Part shown: positions 1 through 12,969 of the stretch, in pieces
Layout of the letters: each line of letters begins with the position of its first letter
Position numbering within the stretch: position 1 is the stretch's first letter
NCBI GenBank assembly: GCA_003254905.1
Contig: QANU01094629.1
Location: 6,704 to 70,703 of the forward strand
Length of the DNA stretch: 64,000 bases
From: Nissolia schottii
Lineage: Eukaryota > Streptophyta > Magnoliopsida > Fabales > Fabaceae
Reading direction: 5' to 3'
Program-made: the position numbers and the translations under genes
The notes under the pieces: generated by a model
The model's input: the letters and a program-made list of their open reading frames with translations, nothing else
Database searches by the model: none
What the model was told of the DNA's origin: nothing

Positions 1-1
1 A

Positions 2-724
2 GTAGATGACTACTCAAGATTTGGTTGGGTTTTATTTCTTGCTCATAAGGATGAGGCTTTTGATTCATTTGAAAAACTCTGCAAAAAGATTCAAAATGAA
101 AAAGGAACCTCTATTGTATCTATTAGAAGTGATCATGGTAAAGAATTTGAAAACCAAAACTTTGAGAGATTTTGTAATGAAAATGGTATTTCACATAATT
201 TTTCATGTCCTAGAACACCTCAACAAAATGGAGTAGTTGAAAGAAGAAATAGATCTTTACAAGAAATGGCTAGAACCATGCTTAATGATAATAATGTAGC
301 AAAATTCTTTTGGGCTGAAACCATAAACACTGCTTGTTACATTTTAAATAGAACAATCATTAGAAAAACTTTGAAAAAGACCCCTTATGAACTTTGGTGT
401 GGAATCAAACCAACTCTTCATTATTTTCATGTCTTCAGTTGCAAATGCTTCATTCTTAATACCAAGGATAATCTAGGCAAATTTGACTCAAAAACCAATG
501 ATGGGATCTTTCTTGGCTATTCAAATAGAAGCAAAGCTTATAGAGTCTATAATTTAAATGCCAAAACAGTTGAAGAATCTATCAATATTACTTTTTGTGA
601 AACTAACTCCCTAGCAAGGGAAAATGAAGATGAATTTGCAGGAAATACACCTACAAATCAGGTCTGTGAAACTGAAGCACCTGAAACTCAAAGAGACATT
701 GTCAATAATGCTCCTGAGAATTAG
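2..724 (+). other. Integrase core of the copia element (partial)
   Basis: The frame is open from the window edge. It shows the rve-type integrase core: VDDYSRFGW near the start, SDHGKEF about 40 residues later, then TPQQNGVVERRNR around 221-250, the usual copia DD..E surroundings. After that comes the region preceding RT, with GIFLGYS. Integrase would insert the cDNA copy into the host genome. It is a fossil part of the 1-7275 element, with its N-terminal zinc-binding part outside the window. Confidence 0.88.
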
Positions 725-1063
725 GGAGATTTTCTGGAAAATGCTCCTGAAACCCAAGGAGACATCTCTGGCTCTAAAGAAGGCAATGAACCTGAACAAG
801 GAAGCATACAAGAGCCCTCACCTTCAAAGCCACGAAAACCAAGAGAATGGAAATCTTCAAGTAATTATCCGCAAGAATTCATAATTAGAGAAGCATCTCA
901 AGGAATAAGAACGAGGTCATCATTCAAACAAGTGGAACACAATCACTTAGCATTTATCTCTAATATGGAACCCAAAACGGTCCATGAGGCACTCAAAGAT
1001 GAAGCTTGGGTAGAAGCTATAAAGGAAGAACTGAAATAGTTCGAGAAAAATGAAGTATGGACA

Positions 1064-2503
1064 TTGACTCCTAAACCTGTAGATGGATCAATCATTGGGA
1101 CTAAATGGGTATTTCGCAACAAGATGGATGAAAATGGAAATGTCACAAGGAATAAAGCTAGACTCGTGGCACAAGGGTATAATCAACAAGAAGGTATTGA
1201 CTTTGATGAAACATATGCCCCAGTAGCTCGAATGGAAGCCATTCGAATTCTACTTGCATATGCTGCTCATCAAGGGTTTAAATTATATCAAATGGATGTC
1301 AAAAGTGCATTTTTAAATGGATTCCTAAATGAAGAAGTGTTTGTTAAACAACCCCCTGGTTTTGAAGATAAAGAATATCCAAATCATGTACTTAAGCTCT
1401 CAAAAGCCCTATATGGACTAAAGCAAGCTCCTAGAGCTTGGTATGAAAGGCTTAGTACTTTTTTGTTAGAAAATAAATTTGAAAGGGGAAATGTTGACAC
1501 TACTTTATTTATTAAACATTCAAAGAATGAACTCTTGATCGTACAAGTATATGTAGATGATATAATATTTGGATCATCAAATGAAACTCTATGTGAAGAG
1601 TTCTCAAGATTGATGACAAATGAATTCGATATGAGCATGATGGGAGAACTTTCCTTCTTCCTTGGTTTACAAATCAAGCAGACTCCAAAAGGGACGTTTT
1701 TAAACCAAGAGAAGTATACTAGAGACATCCTTAAAAGGTTTGGAATGGAAAATGCTAAGCCTATGGCTACACCTATGCATCCAAATTCCAAACTTGACAA
1801 GGATGAAAAAGGAAAGGATGTTGATGAAACAAAGTTTAGAGGAATCATTGGATCATTAATGTATTTGACATCATCCCGACCTGACATATCCTTCAGTGTG
1901 GGATTATGTTCAAGGTTCCAATCTAAACCCAAAGAATCCCATCTTGTGGCAGTTAAAAGAATCATGAGATATCTCCTGGGATCTCAATCTTTGGGATTAT
2001 GGTATCCTAAACATGAATCATTTGAATTAACTGGTTTTTGTGATGCGGACTATGCAGGAGATAGGATTGATAGACGTAGCACAAGTGGCTTATGTTGCTT
2101 TGTTGGAAAATCTCTAGTCTCATGGACTAGTAAGAAGCAAAATACAGTTGCATTATCAACTGCAGAAGCTGAATATATGTCGGCCTCTAGCTGCTGCTCA
2201 CAACTATTATGGATGAAGCATCAATTGATTGATTATAATTTGCATTTATTAAATATTCCTTTATTTTGTGATAACATGAGTGCTATAAATTTGTCTAAGA
2301 ATCCTGTTTTACATTCTAGGACTAAGCACATTGAAATAAGGCATCATTTTATTAGAGAACATGTTCATAAAGGAAACATCAATATTCAATTTATCAACTC
2401 TGAGGAACAACTTGCTGGCATACTTACAAAACCTTTGCTAGAAGAAAGATTCTGCATGTTAAGAAATAACATTGGCATGATATGCTCATCAACTGTTACA
2501 TAA
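1064..2503 (+). other. Reverse transcriptase / RNase H of the copia element
   Basis: A 479-residue open stretch begins in the copia RT domain (GTKWVFRNK, then ARLVAQGY and [11 protein letters not shown]). The catalytic box [10 protein letters not shown] follows near residue 165, then [12 protein letters not shown]-type and [11 protein letters not shown] motifs. It ends with RNase H signatures including SAEAEYM-like and [13 protein letters not shown]. These are all standard copia pol landmarks, so the family call is firm. It belongs to the fossil element at 1-7275 and is not a host gene. Confidence 0.93.
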
Positions 2504-3294
2504 ACATTTTTTTTCTTATGTGACTAAAAACTATTTTGGAATATATTATTTTGATAAAATAATTCTCTTATATCACTGATCTTATGCAGCTTGAAGCTTT
2601 GTGCCAGCTTGTGACTAAGTTAATATCATGCTTGATTGCGATTCCTTTTAGAAAAATTCTTGAATTTTTGCTAGCTTGTGACTCAAATAATTCTGTGACA
2701 TATAAACTGATTCTTATTAGAGAAATGATGAGCTTTATGTGATTGCTTCAAATAAATTTAATCTCCTGGATAGCAAAAAGTATTCTTGCTAGTGATTTTT
2801 TCAAGGTTCTAAAACAAATTTTTGTGGACCGTGACAAAGCCTGCTCTTAATATGTGCTTGTCAAGTTTTCGGGCTACCCAAAATTGGGTCCTCCCTTAGA
2901 GATTTTTTAAATTTCTCTAGTGTGCTTTAAGGATTTTTAATACAGCTGCCAGCACACTTTTTCGTACTATAGTACACTCCCCTCTCCACCACTATTCAAC
3001 CGTCACCCACTACCTTCATCTAGCCACTAAAAATTCCCACTCAAAATTCCCTCCATTCAGACTACAATTCTCCATAAATACACACTTTCCCATTATCATT
3101 ACTCCTACGTTTTCATACATTTTCTCATACCTGTTCATTTCCAAAATTTTATATTCCAAAACCGTGCCTATTCATAATCCTGAGTCTCATCTCTTAACTT
3201 TTCTTTACAACTTCCTTCTTCCAAAGCCTTAACCACCGCGTCTAACCTCCTCATCCACAAAATATTTGCTCAAAAATCTCTTCCAAACCCGAAA

Positions 3295-4654
3295 ATGAGA
3301 ACAAAGATGAAAGCCTATGACCACATATCCCTGGAGCTCGCCGGCGCCGCCGTGCCCGGGGAGAAGAAGTCTCTCCAACTCCAAGCCCACCTTCGTCTCC
3401 TCCTCCTCCACCTGCTCAGCCATCATCCCCTCCAAAAGCAACTGCTTCTACGCCAACTCATTCATTTACTAGAAAGTCAAACTCTCACAAAAGCTCTTAC
3501 AAACCAAGCTATGAACCACTTCCGTCGTCGCCTGAAGAAGCAGCACCATCCTCTCCACCACCTCCACGCCGTCCTGGGAAGGAACCGGCCTCAGCCACTT
3601 CGGGTAACTCTCATCCTTCCCTAAACTCCTCTCCCCATGCTTCTTACTACTTCCAAAATGCTCATGCAGAAGAAGCTTTCCTTAAAAATTTTTCCAAAAG
3701 AACTCTCACCACTCCATACCTCGTTTGCTCCGAGAAGTTCTCTAAGAAAAACCTTGATTTTTCACATCTGTTCGACCTTCAAGGCTGGCAGAACCTGCTC
3801 CTTATTCATAAACCAGTTTATCCCCGTCTTGTCCAATTATTTTTTGCTAACCTCCAGCACCATGAGAACATTATCACCTCATATGTTTGCGGGGTGGAAA
3901 TCACCATCTCTCCCCTTTTTCTCTCCCAACTGTTTGGAGTTCCTTACCAAAGTGCTGAAATTTTTATCAGCCGAAAATGGAACACCAACCTCCCATTCAC
4001 CTTTCATGAGGTGCTCTCATCTCTGGCCGCACACAGGTCTAAACTCTCTGGAACAAAACTATCCTCCCAAGCCCTCAACTCCTTCAACAAGCAGCTCCAT
4101 CGCATAATAACTCATGTCATACTTCCTAGACAAGGAAGTTTTGACAAAGTAACCATGATGGACGTAGTAGTCCCTACTGCTTACTAAATCAAATTCCAAT
4201 CAGCTTTCCTTACATGTTCATGCAATACATACTATCCTGCTCTTCTCAACAGCAAACACTGCCCTATGGCATGCTTCTAACCATGATCTTTGAATTTTGT
4301 GAAATTCCCCTGGATGGGGAACCATGTGAAGATAAGGTTAAAAACATGTACGGCCGCGGTAAGACCAAGGAGCAAACACCAGCACCTATGGCAATCTCTT
4401 CTGACTCATCTGCCTCAAGTCTCAAGAAGAAGAAAAGATCCCAGTCTTCCAAGGGTTCAAAGCTGAAACATTTCATGAAACAAGTCCTCAAGGAGTTAAT
4501 GTGCCTACAGGATACAATCTCATTGATGGCACAACGCCAAGCTAAGGAGCGAAAACAGGCTACCAAGGAGCTCAAAAATAGCAAGGTCAGGACCAAATGC
4601 CTGCTTACTCAACTTGAAACCACTACCTCCACCGATGACTCGGAAGACTCTTAA
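3295..4654 (+). other. Envelope-like / post-pol region of the Sirevirus element
   Basis: Between pol and the 3' LTR lies about 1.4 kb with coding bias, proline- and serine-rich at the start and lysine- and serine-rich at the end, with a plant-transposon-protein-like middle. In SIRE1-type elements this position holds the extra envelope-like reading frame. Here it is broken. The assignment rests mainly on position and composition, so the role is inference. Confidence 0.6.
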
Positions 4655-4866
4655 ATGTTTTATTGTTATTGACTAACTTGGATAATTTCATTTTTTCTTT
4701 GTTTTTTCTATGTTTTGCCAAGGCCACCGAGCCTTGCTTTGATACAACTAGTTCTGTAATAACCGTAACTATTACCCTACTACTGCCTATTATATCTATC
4801 ATACCATTTCTGGCGATATTTTTTTTCTCCTATAAAATACAGGGTTTCCTATCCCTTGATGACAAA

Positions 4867-5598
4867 AGGGGGAGAAGACAAGGAAAAGCACAGGAGCATC
4901 ACAACAATGCAAATGGTAAGCTGGGGTAACATCTAACTTGTCTTAAACTTATCTCCTGTAACTTATCTCCTGAAATCTGCTTTACTTATCTCCTGAAATG
5001 TTCATGATTGTTTTTGTATCAAAGTTTTTCAACTTGTCTCCAAATTGCCTGACTTGTCTCCTGAAAATTTTTCTTGAAATTGTTTAACTTGTCTCCTAAA
5101 ACACTTCTGATTATTAAGCACTCCACACACATCGCACACAATTACACACTTCTGCCCAAATTGTATGATAAATCTCTGGAGAATCTTCAAGTCATTACTT
5201 GTTATGTGTGATATTGAAAATGAACGGACTTGAAGTACCTCATTGCATGAATATTACCTGTTTTGCATGTGTGTGAGGCCCACCTTGAAATCTTCATTTT
5301 AAACTAATAAAAATGGGAGAAATCAAGAAGGGGCTAAATCTCAAAATTTTCAATGACATCCAAGTCTCTTGTATTTCTAAGATAAGAAATCAAGAGATTG
5401 GTTGGGTATACAAATAAACTCAACCTTGAACATGCACTTTTCTCAAAATCATTGAGATAAAAAGCATGAAAAATTTAAGGACACATGTACTAATCCCAAA
5501 GTCAGGGGGAGCAAGTATTAAGGGGGAGCTTTTAAAGGTATATTCAAATTCCTTGATTCACGTTTTAATTATTTTATATGTTTGTCATCAAGGGGGAG
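4867..5598 (+). promoter_or_regulatory. Four polypurine tracts upstream of the 3' LTR
   Basis: The octamer AGGGGGAG occurs at 4867, 5504, 5521 and 5591; the last abuts the LTR start at 5601. Polypurine tracts prime plus-strand DNA synthesis in LTR elements, and multiple copies are a described hallmark of Sireviruses. Between them, 4939-5100 has degenerate repeats of an ACTTATCTCCTGAAA-like unit. Confidence 0.8.
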
Positions 5599-5600
5599 AT

Positions 5601-7275
5601 TGTTGATTCAATTTGCATAAATCAAATTTATGATGACAAACAGTGTATGAGCATGTTGATGTGTGTGTGTTTCAGGAAAATATTTTGTTTAAAATTAGTT
5701 GTTGAAGAAAGTGAAGTGAGCAAAGAGCCCAAGTCGTGACTAAGGCCCAAATTTTTTTTTGAAAGCTGGAAGCCCGAAGGCAGCCCAAAAGAAGCAGCTT
5801 GGACCGTGTCAAATGAAAAGAAAAACTGACTATTATGCTGAGTCTGAAAAAGAAAGAAAAGAACGTGAAATTAGGAGAAGCAAAATAAAGTTAAATATGG
5901 AGCAGTTTTGGACATGACTCAGGTACAGGAGGAAAGCCAAAATTTGTGGCTAGGGAATATGGAAGAAACTACAAAAAGCAAAAAGTAAAAGGAAGCTAAA
6001 TATATAACGTGTGACAGTGGGATATATCTACACATTATTAAAGAAAGAAAAAGGGTTGATTTGACCAAAGGGAAATTGAAAAGGCTGGGACGTCAGAAGA
6101 CTTTGGCTTCTAGAGGAGAATTTCATAAATATATATTTGAAGAGTATTTCGAAGAAGAAATGAAGGATGAGGAAGGCTGAATTTGTGGTAAAAGCAAATA
6201 AATGGAAGTGATGTGATAATAGGCTGCAGGCAGAAACCGTGGGAAAAGAAACTTTTAATTTTGGCTGACATTACAAAACGTGCAGCAGTAATAAAAGTTA
6301 AAAAAAAAGTGATGCAGCAAAAAGAAAAATGGAAGTGACAGAGTTGTATTTTTGAAATGATAAATGACGGCGTCAGCAGAAAGAAAGGAAGGGAAATTGT
6401 ACATATCTATTCTACCCAACGGATAAAAGAATTTGGTCAGTACACAAGGACGTGTACGAGCCAATAAAAGGAAGACAGCTCACCAACGTTCTGAAATTCG
6501 AATTCTGAATGGTCAGAATTTTTTATTATAAAAAGGTGAGTGATGTGACTTGACAGAGGAGAAAAAAGAGAAAAAACAAAAAAGCCTGCTACAATATCTG
6601 AGATCCAAAAAATCATTATTCTATTCTTTTTTCTCCTCTCANACCAACGTTCTGAAATTTGAATTCTGAACGGTCAGAATTTTTTATTATAAAAAGGTGA
6701 GTGATGTGACTTGACAGAGGAGAAAAAAGAGAAAAAACAAAAAAGCCTGCTAAAATATCTGAGATCCAAAAAATCATTATTCTATTCTTTTTTCTCCTCT
6801 CAAGGCTCCATTAGAAAAATTCTATAAAATCTCCTTGTTTGAGTTTGGTCAGTCTTTGTTAGAGAAAGCTTAAATGCTTGAGAGACTTTGAGAGTGAAAA
6901 GGCTGAGTTAGAGAGTAATTTTGAAAAAAAAGCCAATTCTGTTTGTTATTTGTTCTTGAGAGTGTTCTTGTTTGTTTTCATTTGAGAGGTTGTTCTATTG
7001 GTGTTTGTAATTTGAGAAACCTTGTGAAAGAATTGATATTTGAAGAACTGGACGTAGGTTCCTAACTCTTAGGAATCGAACCAGTATAAATCCCCTGTGT
7101 TCTCTATCCTTTTAGCATCCATTCGTTCATACAAATTTTTGTTTTATTTTAAACTTATCTCCTAAATCAAAAGGAGATATCTCCTAAAATTAAGGAGATA
7201 ACTTTTGAACAAAAAGTTTTTGAAAACCCTTGCTTAGATTCAACCCCCCCTTCTCTAAGCCACATTAAACCATCA
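5601..7275 (+). repeat. 3' LTR of the Sirevirus-like element
   Basis: It starts TGTTGATTCA immediately after the polypurine tract and ends near CCATCA, giving TG...CA ends. The 5' boundary is firm; the 3' boundary is inferred from the CA end alone because the other LTR is not in the window. It contains an internal direct duplication (6483-6641 and 6643-6801) that meets at a single N and is more likely an assembly join than biology. Confidence 0.7.
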
Positions 7276-7460
7276 GTTATTTATATAGAAACTTCTTTAT
7301 TTATGAAACTATTTTAGAACTACATGGGACCGCGTATTTTATTACATTGAATATGTCATATTGCATGTGTATGAATATTTATGATTAAAGTCATGTTATG
7401 TTATAAATTATAAGTTAAAGCATTATGTTATCATATTCATGCCATTTCATGCATGTTATG

Positions 7461-8262
7461 ATGTTTACTGTTTTCATGGGAGTTGGATATAGGATAAAAC
7501 TTTAAGTCGATGACAGTCTACGTTGACCCTGGTATACCTTGTACGATCGTAATATAGAATAGGACTCATGTAGAATTATGGCAAGACTGTAGAGCCCGAA
7601 CATGGCAGCCCATGATTCTCGGTGTCAAGTATCATGTATCATGTCATGTAGATTAAGGTAATACCACAAAGCCCGAACATTTCAAGAACAACTAAACCGT
7701 AATGTTCAAATTGTCTATCTAGAAAACTCCCAATTGGATTATGTTTTCAAATGCTTTTATGTATTATGTATTATGTATTATGTATTATTATTATATAAAT
7801 GTTTTCGTGATTGATATTATATTATGTATTGCATTTGCATGTCACGGTTATGAACTATCCCATGTCACCGTGGGGTTTGACATTCACTAAGCGATAACTC
7901 ACCCCTCAACCTTTTTCAGATAACGTTGAGGAAGATATGTCGTTCGTTTAGTAGATCTTAACATATTAGACTCTTGGTAAGCTTCACATTGTTGTGGAGT
8001 ATTTTCTTCCATTTATTTCAATTATTAGGGTAGTTTATCTTTATGTCAATCAGTAGAGTGCTCCAATGGACTACAATCAAAGTGTCTGTCGTATTTTATG
8101 TAAAAGACTTTATTTTATTTATGATATTTAGTTTTATTTAAAAGGTTTTCTCTTTATTTATTTATAAATGTTGTGTGTTTTCATGATTAGCACGTTAGGA
8201 AGCTTTAGTAAGGAAACTAGTCCCTTGAGTGGTGGTGGTGGTGATTTCTGGGGTCATCACAT
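7461..8262 (+). repeat. Dispersed repeat, copy 1 (homologous to 14170-14970)
   Basis: This stretch and 14170-14970 share long colinear blocks, such as CCTTGTACGATCGT, AAGCCCGAACAT, CCCATGTC(A/G)CCGTGGGGT and GACTCACCCCTC-like text, down to a shared ending around TTAATCCCTTAAGTG. Both are non-coding. The family is not recognised; the structure could be the LTR or 3' end of an old retroelement. This copy contains a short (TATTATG)n run near 7758-7790. Confidence 0.75.
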
Positions 8263-9330
8263 TCATGGTCCTCACTTGTCTGAAACAAATAGATTAGGGG
8301 TGAGTTCATCACTCATTGGTAAAAACCTCAATACTACACACATAGCATACACTGAAGCATGTTTAATAAAAAAAAAATCCAAATGATACATATATACATG
8401 TAGAATACTAGTGTCACACCCCAACTTAGAACGTGACCACATGTAGGGCTACGGTTCTACGGAAGCTCTGACGTGACGTACTAATGTACATGAACTGCAT
8501 ATAAATAAAATAAATAAATAACTTTATTTAAAAATAGCTAACTTTATAAGACAACTGATTTCATATAACTAGTTCAAATTCAACAATACTGAGTTACATA
8601 GTGTTTAATATCATAACTGAAAATAAAGTACTGAAATACTAAATGAGGGATCCTGCCTTAAACATTTAGAGCATATCTAAAGGACACTTATTAAAAAATC
8701 TAAAATAAAATGTTTTGTAAATAAAATCATATCATTTAGAATTCCGTACTCTAAAAACCTTAAACGAAAAGTCATGAGTAGGTTTTGTTATTAATTATTT
8801 TGACGCAACGTATTAGTAACATATAGCAAAAGTAGTTATTTTGGTGGGTCCAAAATGCTAAACTCAGTCCTAGGCAGGTGAAATAAAGCCCTATTGAAGT
8901 CCACCAACCGAGGTTCTGTGGGACAGAAGGGAAAGAGAGTGGCAGTTGCTCTTAACCGAATCCATTGTAGCTGGAATCAAACAAACTTACCAAAACCAGA
9001 GACTTTAACTTGAGAGAGTAGGGGACAGAAAAAAACCAATAAGAGTTGTGTTGAAAAACTAATGATGGAATTCCACCATACCACATATGTACATTAATCA
9101 AACAACATGTTGCTGCCTTGTCCCTAGCTACATATTGTTTGTTGAAGGTGATTCTCTTGTGAATTGAAAAAAAGTTTCTCAATAATATCTTATTCCCACC
9201 TCGCAAAAGCAAATTCCCAAAGCTTTCAAGCAAAGTTTGCATCATTGTATGCACTTTTCTATACATGCTTAGATTAGCCACCACCCAGAAGATCATATTT
9301 TATTTTTATTTTTCATTTACGATAAATAAT
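8263..9330. other. Gene-free stretch with an LTR-like TGTCACACCCC start at 8412
   Basis: TGTCACACCCCAACTTAG at 8412 looks like the start of a plant LTR, but no partner end or primer-binding site could be matched. A minus-strand open stretch of 114 codons at 8952-9296 has no recognisable domain, and I do not call it a gene. Otherwise AT-rich. Confidence 0.4.
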
Positions 9331-11069
9331 AAAAATTACTCCTTCCATTTCTTATTTGTACTTTAACCAAATTATTTTAAAAAAATTATTTTTCACTCTC
9401 GCTTTTTTATTTAATGTTAAGTTTTTTATTATTATATTCCTTCTTAAAAATAGTAACTTTCAAATATTTTATCTCTCTTCGACATAGGACACTTCACTTT
9501 CCAAGTTTATAAATAAGAGTAATTTAGTAAAATTATTTATTAAATCACTCTTAATTTTAAATTTATTAATACTCGTGTATTCAATCTAAATAATAGATAA
9601 TTAGGAACTCAGCCCAAGATACATGTGAGTTTGAGAGCGATTAAAATCTATTAGGCAAAAATCATATGTATGGTACAAGCTACTTGATGATTAATTAATG
9701 AATTTACTATTGGACACTTAAGGTGCCCACACACCCTATACATGTAGTATATTGGAGAGTACAAAGATAAAATTATTGTATTTGTTATAATAAGTAATAT
9801 CATTGACGCAAAAGATATTAACGCGTGTGCATATGATATTAAAACTTGTGCACATGGTATCAACGCATGCTAAGAAAGGTATTAACATAATTATTTCTCA
9901 CTCTTCTAAACACATTCTCTCTCTATCAAATTGCACACTCTCTCCATCATGTCATATTCTCTCCCTATCAGGTCAGGCTCTCCTCGCTCTCATTCTCTCA
10001 CTCATGCATGAAGCTCACACGCCACATGAATATAAACATAATAAAAATAGGTATCAACATATTATAAATATATTAATCTAATACATTTTTCTCTCTTAAT
10101 CAAAGCAAACTCTCTCTCTCCTCTACTCTCACTCTCTCACTCCGATGCCAAGTTCATTCACCATGCGAGTATCAACATAATAAAAATAGGTATTAACATA
10201 ATAGACATAGGTGACTACCAAAAAATAATAGACATAGGTATCAACATAATAAAGATAAGTATTAACATATTATAAATGTATATCAATGTTTATAAAAGAA
10301 CATTTTTTTCTAAAATCGCTCGTACATTTTGTTATGTTGATGCATATATATTTTTATTATATTAATACTCACGTGTTTTAAATATAGAGTGAAAAGATTG
10401 AGAGCGAAAGAGAATGTGTGATTTAACAAAGAATGAATGTTATAAATGATTAAATTTGTTATTATATTTTATGATCCCACTAAATATATTGTCATAATAT
10501 TTTAAAATGTCTAAATATTTTGGTGAAAAATAAAATTCCTCGATAATTAATCAATATATATATTGGAAAAGTATAGACATAATCATATGTTCCGAGAAAG
10601 TTTTGGTTGACACAGCAAATTAAGGATCCAAAGCCAAATATGGGTGGTCCCACCCATTGATATAATATAGCTGTTTCTGTTGAGTTTTGGTTTTTGATTT
10701 TATATTAAAATTGGGTAACCTGCCTCTCTCGCGATTAAGGCCACTCCTAACTTATTATTAAGGACCGAATATTTTGATAGGGTCAAGATTACAATGAAAG
10801 CTTTCTTATAAGATAAATTCTTGCCCTGATACTTTTTAGCGTAATTTATCTCTTACCCATTTTATTTAACTAAAATTACTAATATTTAAAATTCATTAAA
10901 CTCCATCTAATCTAACTCGAGCCAAGTTGGCCCACTATAGGAATAAAACTCTTTTAGTGATAATTTTTATCTCTTATACATTTTATACATACATACTTGC
11001 TCAAATCTGAATTCATTTTATCAATTTCAGTTTCTGATTTTGACAAGTGTATGTATTGAATGAGTATGA
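9331..11069. other. AT-rich intergenic DNA with short repeats
   Basis: Position 9338 carries TACTCCTTCCATTTCTTATT, which resembles one end of a miniature inverted-repeat element, but no matching second end was found. From about 9780 to 10300 the phrases GGTATCAACATAATAAA and GTATTAACATATTATAAAT recur in degenerate form between CT-rich blocks. No gene is visible. Confidence 0.4.
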
Positions 11070-11641
11070 GCATGGTTGTTAAACTCTTGAGTTAATTCAT
11101 AAACTCTTAAGATTTACAATTTTGTTACAAAAAATGAATTAACACTTATGTAAACTCTCTTTAAATAAACTCACATGAGTTTAAGTAAACTCTTGACTCT
11201 ACTAGTGAGTCTATGAGTTAAAATTTACCTATGAATTTACCTCAATATATAAATTTGATAACTTTGTTAGATATTTAGTTGACTTTGTGTATGTTAGATA
11301 ATATATCTATTAAGTTCATTAAGTTAATTTTATATATTTATTATAATTGAACTATGTTTTTTCAAATTATAAAGTAATACATTTACATAATAAAGCATGA
11401 CATAACTAAGTGACATGCATTAATGTATATTTTATGATATTTCTTTCACTTATTTTATTTTAAAGTTAACATTACTAATGTCAATTATGAATACAACATT
11501 TAATCATGTTTAATTTCCAATAATATTACTTATGACATAATTTTTACGTATGTAAACTCTAATGAATTTATGAGTTGAGTTTACGATTCAATTTTGCTAA
11601 GATTTCACGAATTTATTTAAACTCTCGAGTTTAATAACATT
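11070..11641. mobile_element. Inverted-repeat element rich in AAACTC/GAGTTT
   Basis: The left end (GGTTGTTAAACTCTTGAGTT) and the reverse complement of the right end (TGTTATTAAACTCGAGAGTT) agree over roughly 90 bases with mismatches, and AAACTC recurs inside. This is the architecture of a non-autonomous DNA transposon or MITE about 570 bp long. No target duplication was found, so the superfamily is not assigned. Confidence 0.55.
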
Positions 11642-12969
11642 AAGTACAAAGATAAAATATGCTAAAAAAAAATATGATTCACAGCTACTTCTCTGCTTTT
11701 AAATTAGGAGAAAAGTAATTTGCAAATTTCATCAAAGAGAAATTTTTACATAGACATAAATTTAACACATTATATTTTGAAACAGTCAATAAAAGTTAAT
11801 CTTATTAATTTTATTTAAGATAGATTCACTTATTTATAAATTTATCAAATTTATTATGAATGGGACTAAATATAAGATGATAAACTTACTATAATTCATG
11901 AATTTTTTTTCAAATGTAAGATAGAACAAACTGACTCTTGCACTTTACACCAAATTAATAAAATAATATTTGTTCATTATTATTAGTTTTAACAGCATAT
12001 GTAAGCCTTAACTTATCAAATCTAATCGAGAACTCACGCAATAATTAATAGTAAAGGCATATTGGTTGGCAAAAGCATGGAAGTTGAAAAGGGAAGGTGA
12101 CAAAAAGGGCAGGTCCCCTGTCCACTTATATAGTGTTGGAAAGCGCTTCTCAATTTCAATTTCAATTTCACATGTACCTAACAAAACCGAACCTTTTGTT
12201 CCTTTGTGAATTTTGAAAGTACATCGTGAATCAAAGATAGATCAAAATAGTTCGTCATAGAAAAAAAAATCAAAATATATCGTTTCCTCCAAAATGTAAG
12301 CCCCATAACAAATTTGGTCTTTGGAGTTATGAAATGTTGTCTTTATCAATAAAAATATTTTTTATATTAAAAATATATTTTTTAAGTTTACTTAATAAAA
12401 ATATAGTCTTAGATCAAATTTTACATAATGAATGGGATGTGTTAGAGAATATAAATCATCCAAATTTAAAGTGAATAACATTTTTGTAAGGTTATGTTTG
12501 AGAAATAATTTTATGAAGTGTTGAAGGAAATGAGTAATAATGATTTAGAATTGGGGGGCAAGTCGAAGAGTGGACAAGTGCAAGTCACTCTCTTGTTCCC
12601 CGGGGCTAATTTAGAGGATAAAAATGGATGAGAAATAACTAGGATCTAATTCTAGTCTAAGAATTAAGATTCTTATATAAGGGGAATCTTTGAATTAACT
12701 ACTAATTGACCAATAGTTTTAAAATAAAAAAATGCTAAATATTTTTTAATAAATTAAGAATTGTAAAAAGATAATTAGTCTATCCATAAGAGGACATAAG
12801 ATCATATGAAAAATATAATTGATTCTTTCCTTTTGGGGGTTATTGGCAATTCGCCAGAAATTTCAAGTTTAATACTGATATTTTAGCAACAAATCTAATA
12901 AACCTAAGTGTAGTGCCCGGTGTGGCCATTCCATATTTAATTATTCTCAAACACACTTCATTTAAGTTT
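11642..12969. other. AT-rich intergenic DNA, nothing recognised
   Basis: Low-complexity AT-rich sequence without open reading frames of note, RNA genes or clear terminal repeats. Confidence 0.5.

Larger units (their letters stand above)
1..7275 (+). mobile_element. Sirevirus-type Ty1/copia LTR element, 5' part outside window
   Basis: The order integrase, reverse transcriptase, RNase H, then an extra 3' reading region and an LTR is that of a Ty1/copia element. The long region between pol and the 3' LTR and the repeated polypurine tracts (AGGGGGAG four times) are hallmarks of the Sirevirus branch, which includes soybean SIRE1. The 5' LTR, gag and protease lie before the window. The RT/RNase H part is long and open, so the copy is fairly young, but the element looks broken, with several breaks in pol and the envelope-like part. 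LTR-LTR age cannot be estimated because only one LTR is visible. The copy ends next to an older repeat (7461-8262), which suggests nesting. Confidence 0.9.

Noticed and set aside
6483-6801. Tandem 159-bp duplication in the LTR as a biological repeat
   Set aside because: The two copies meet at a single N and are nearly identical, which points to an overlapping contig join.
8952-9296. A 114-codon minus-strand frame
   Set aside because: Looked briefly like a kinase or LINE fragment, but no diagnostic motif could be found.
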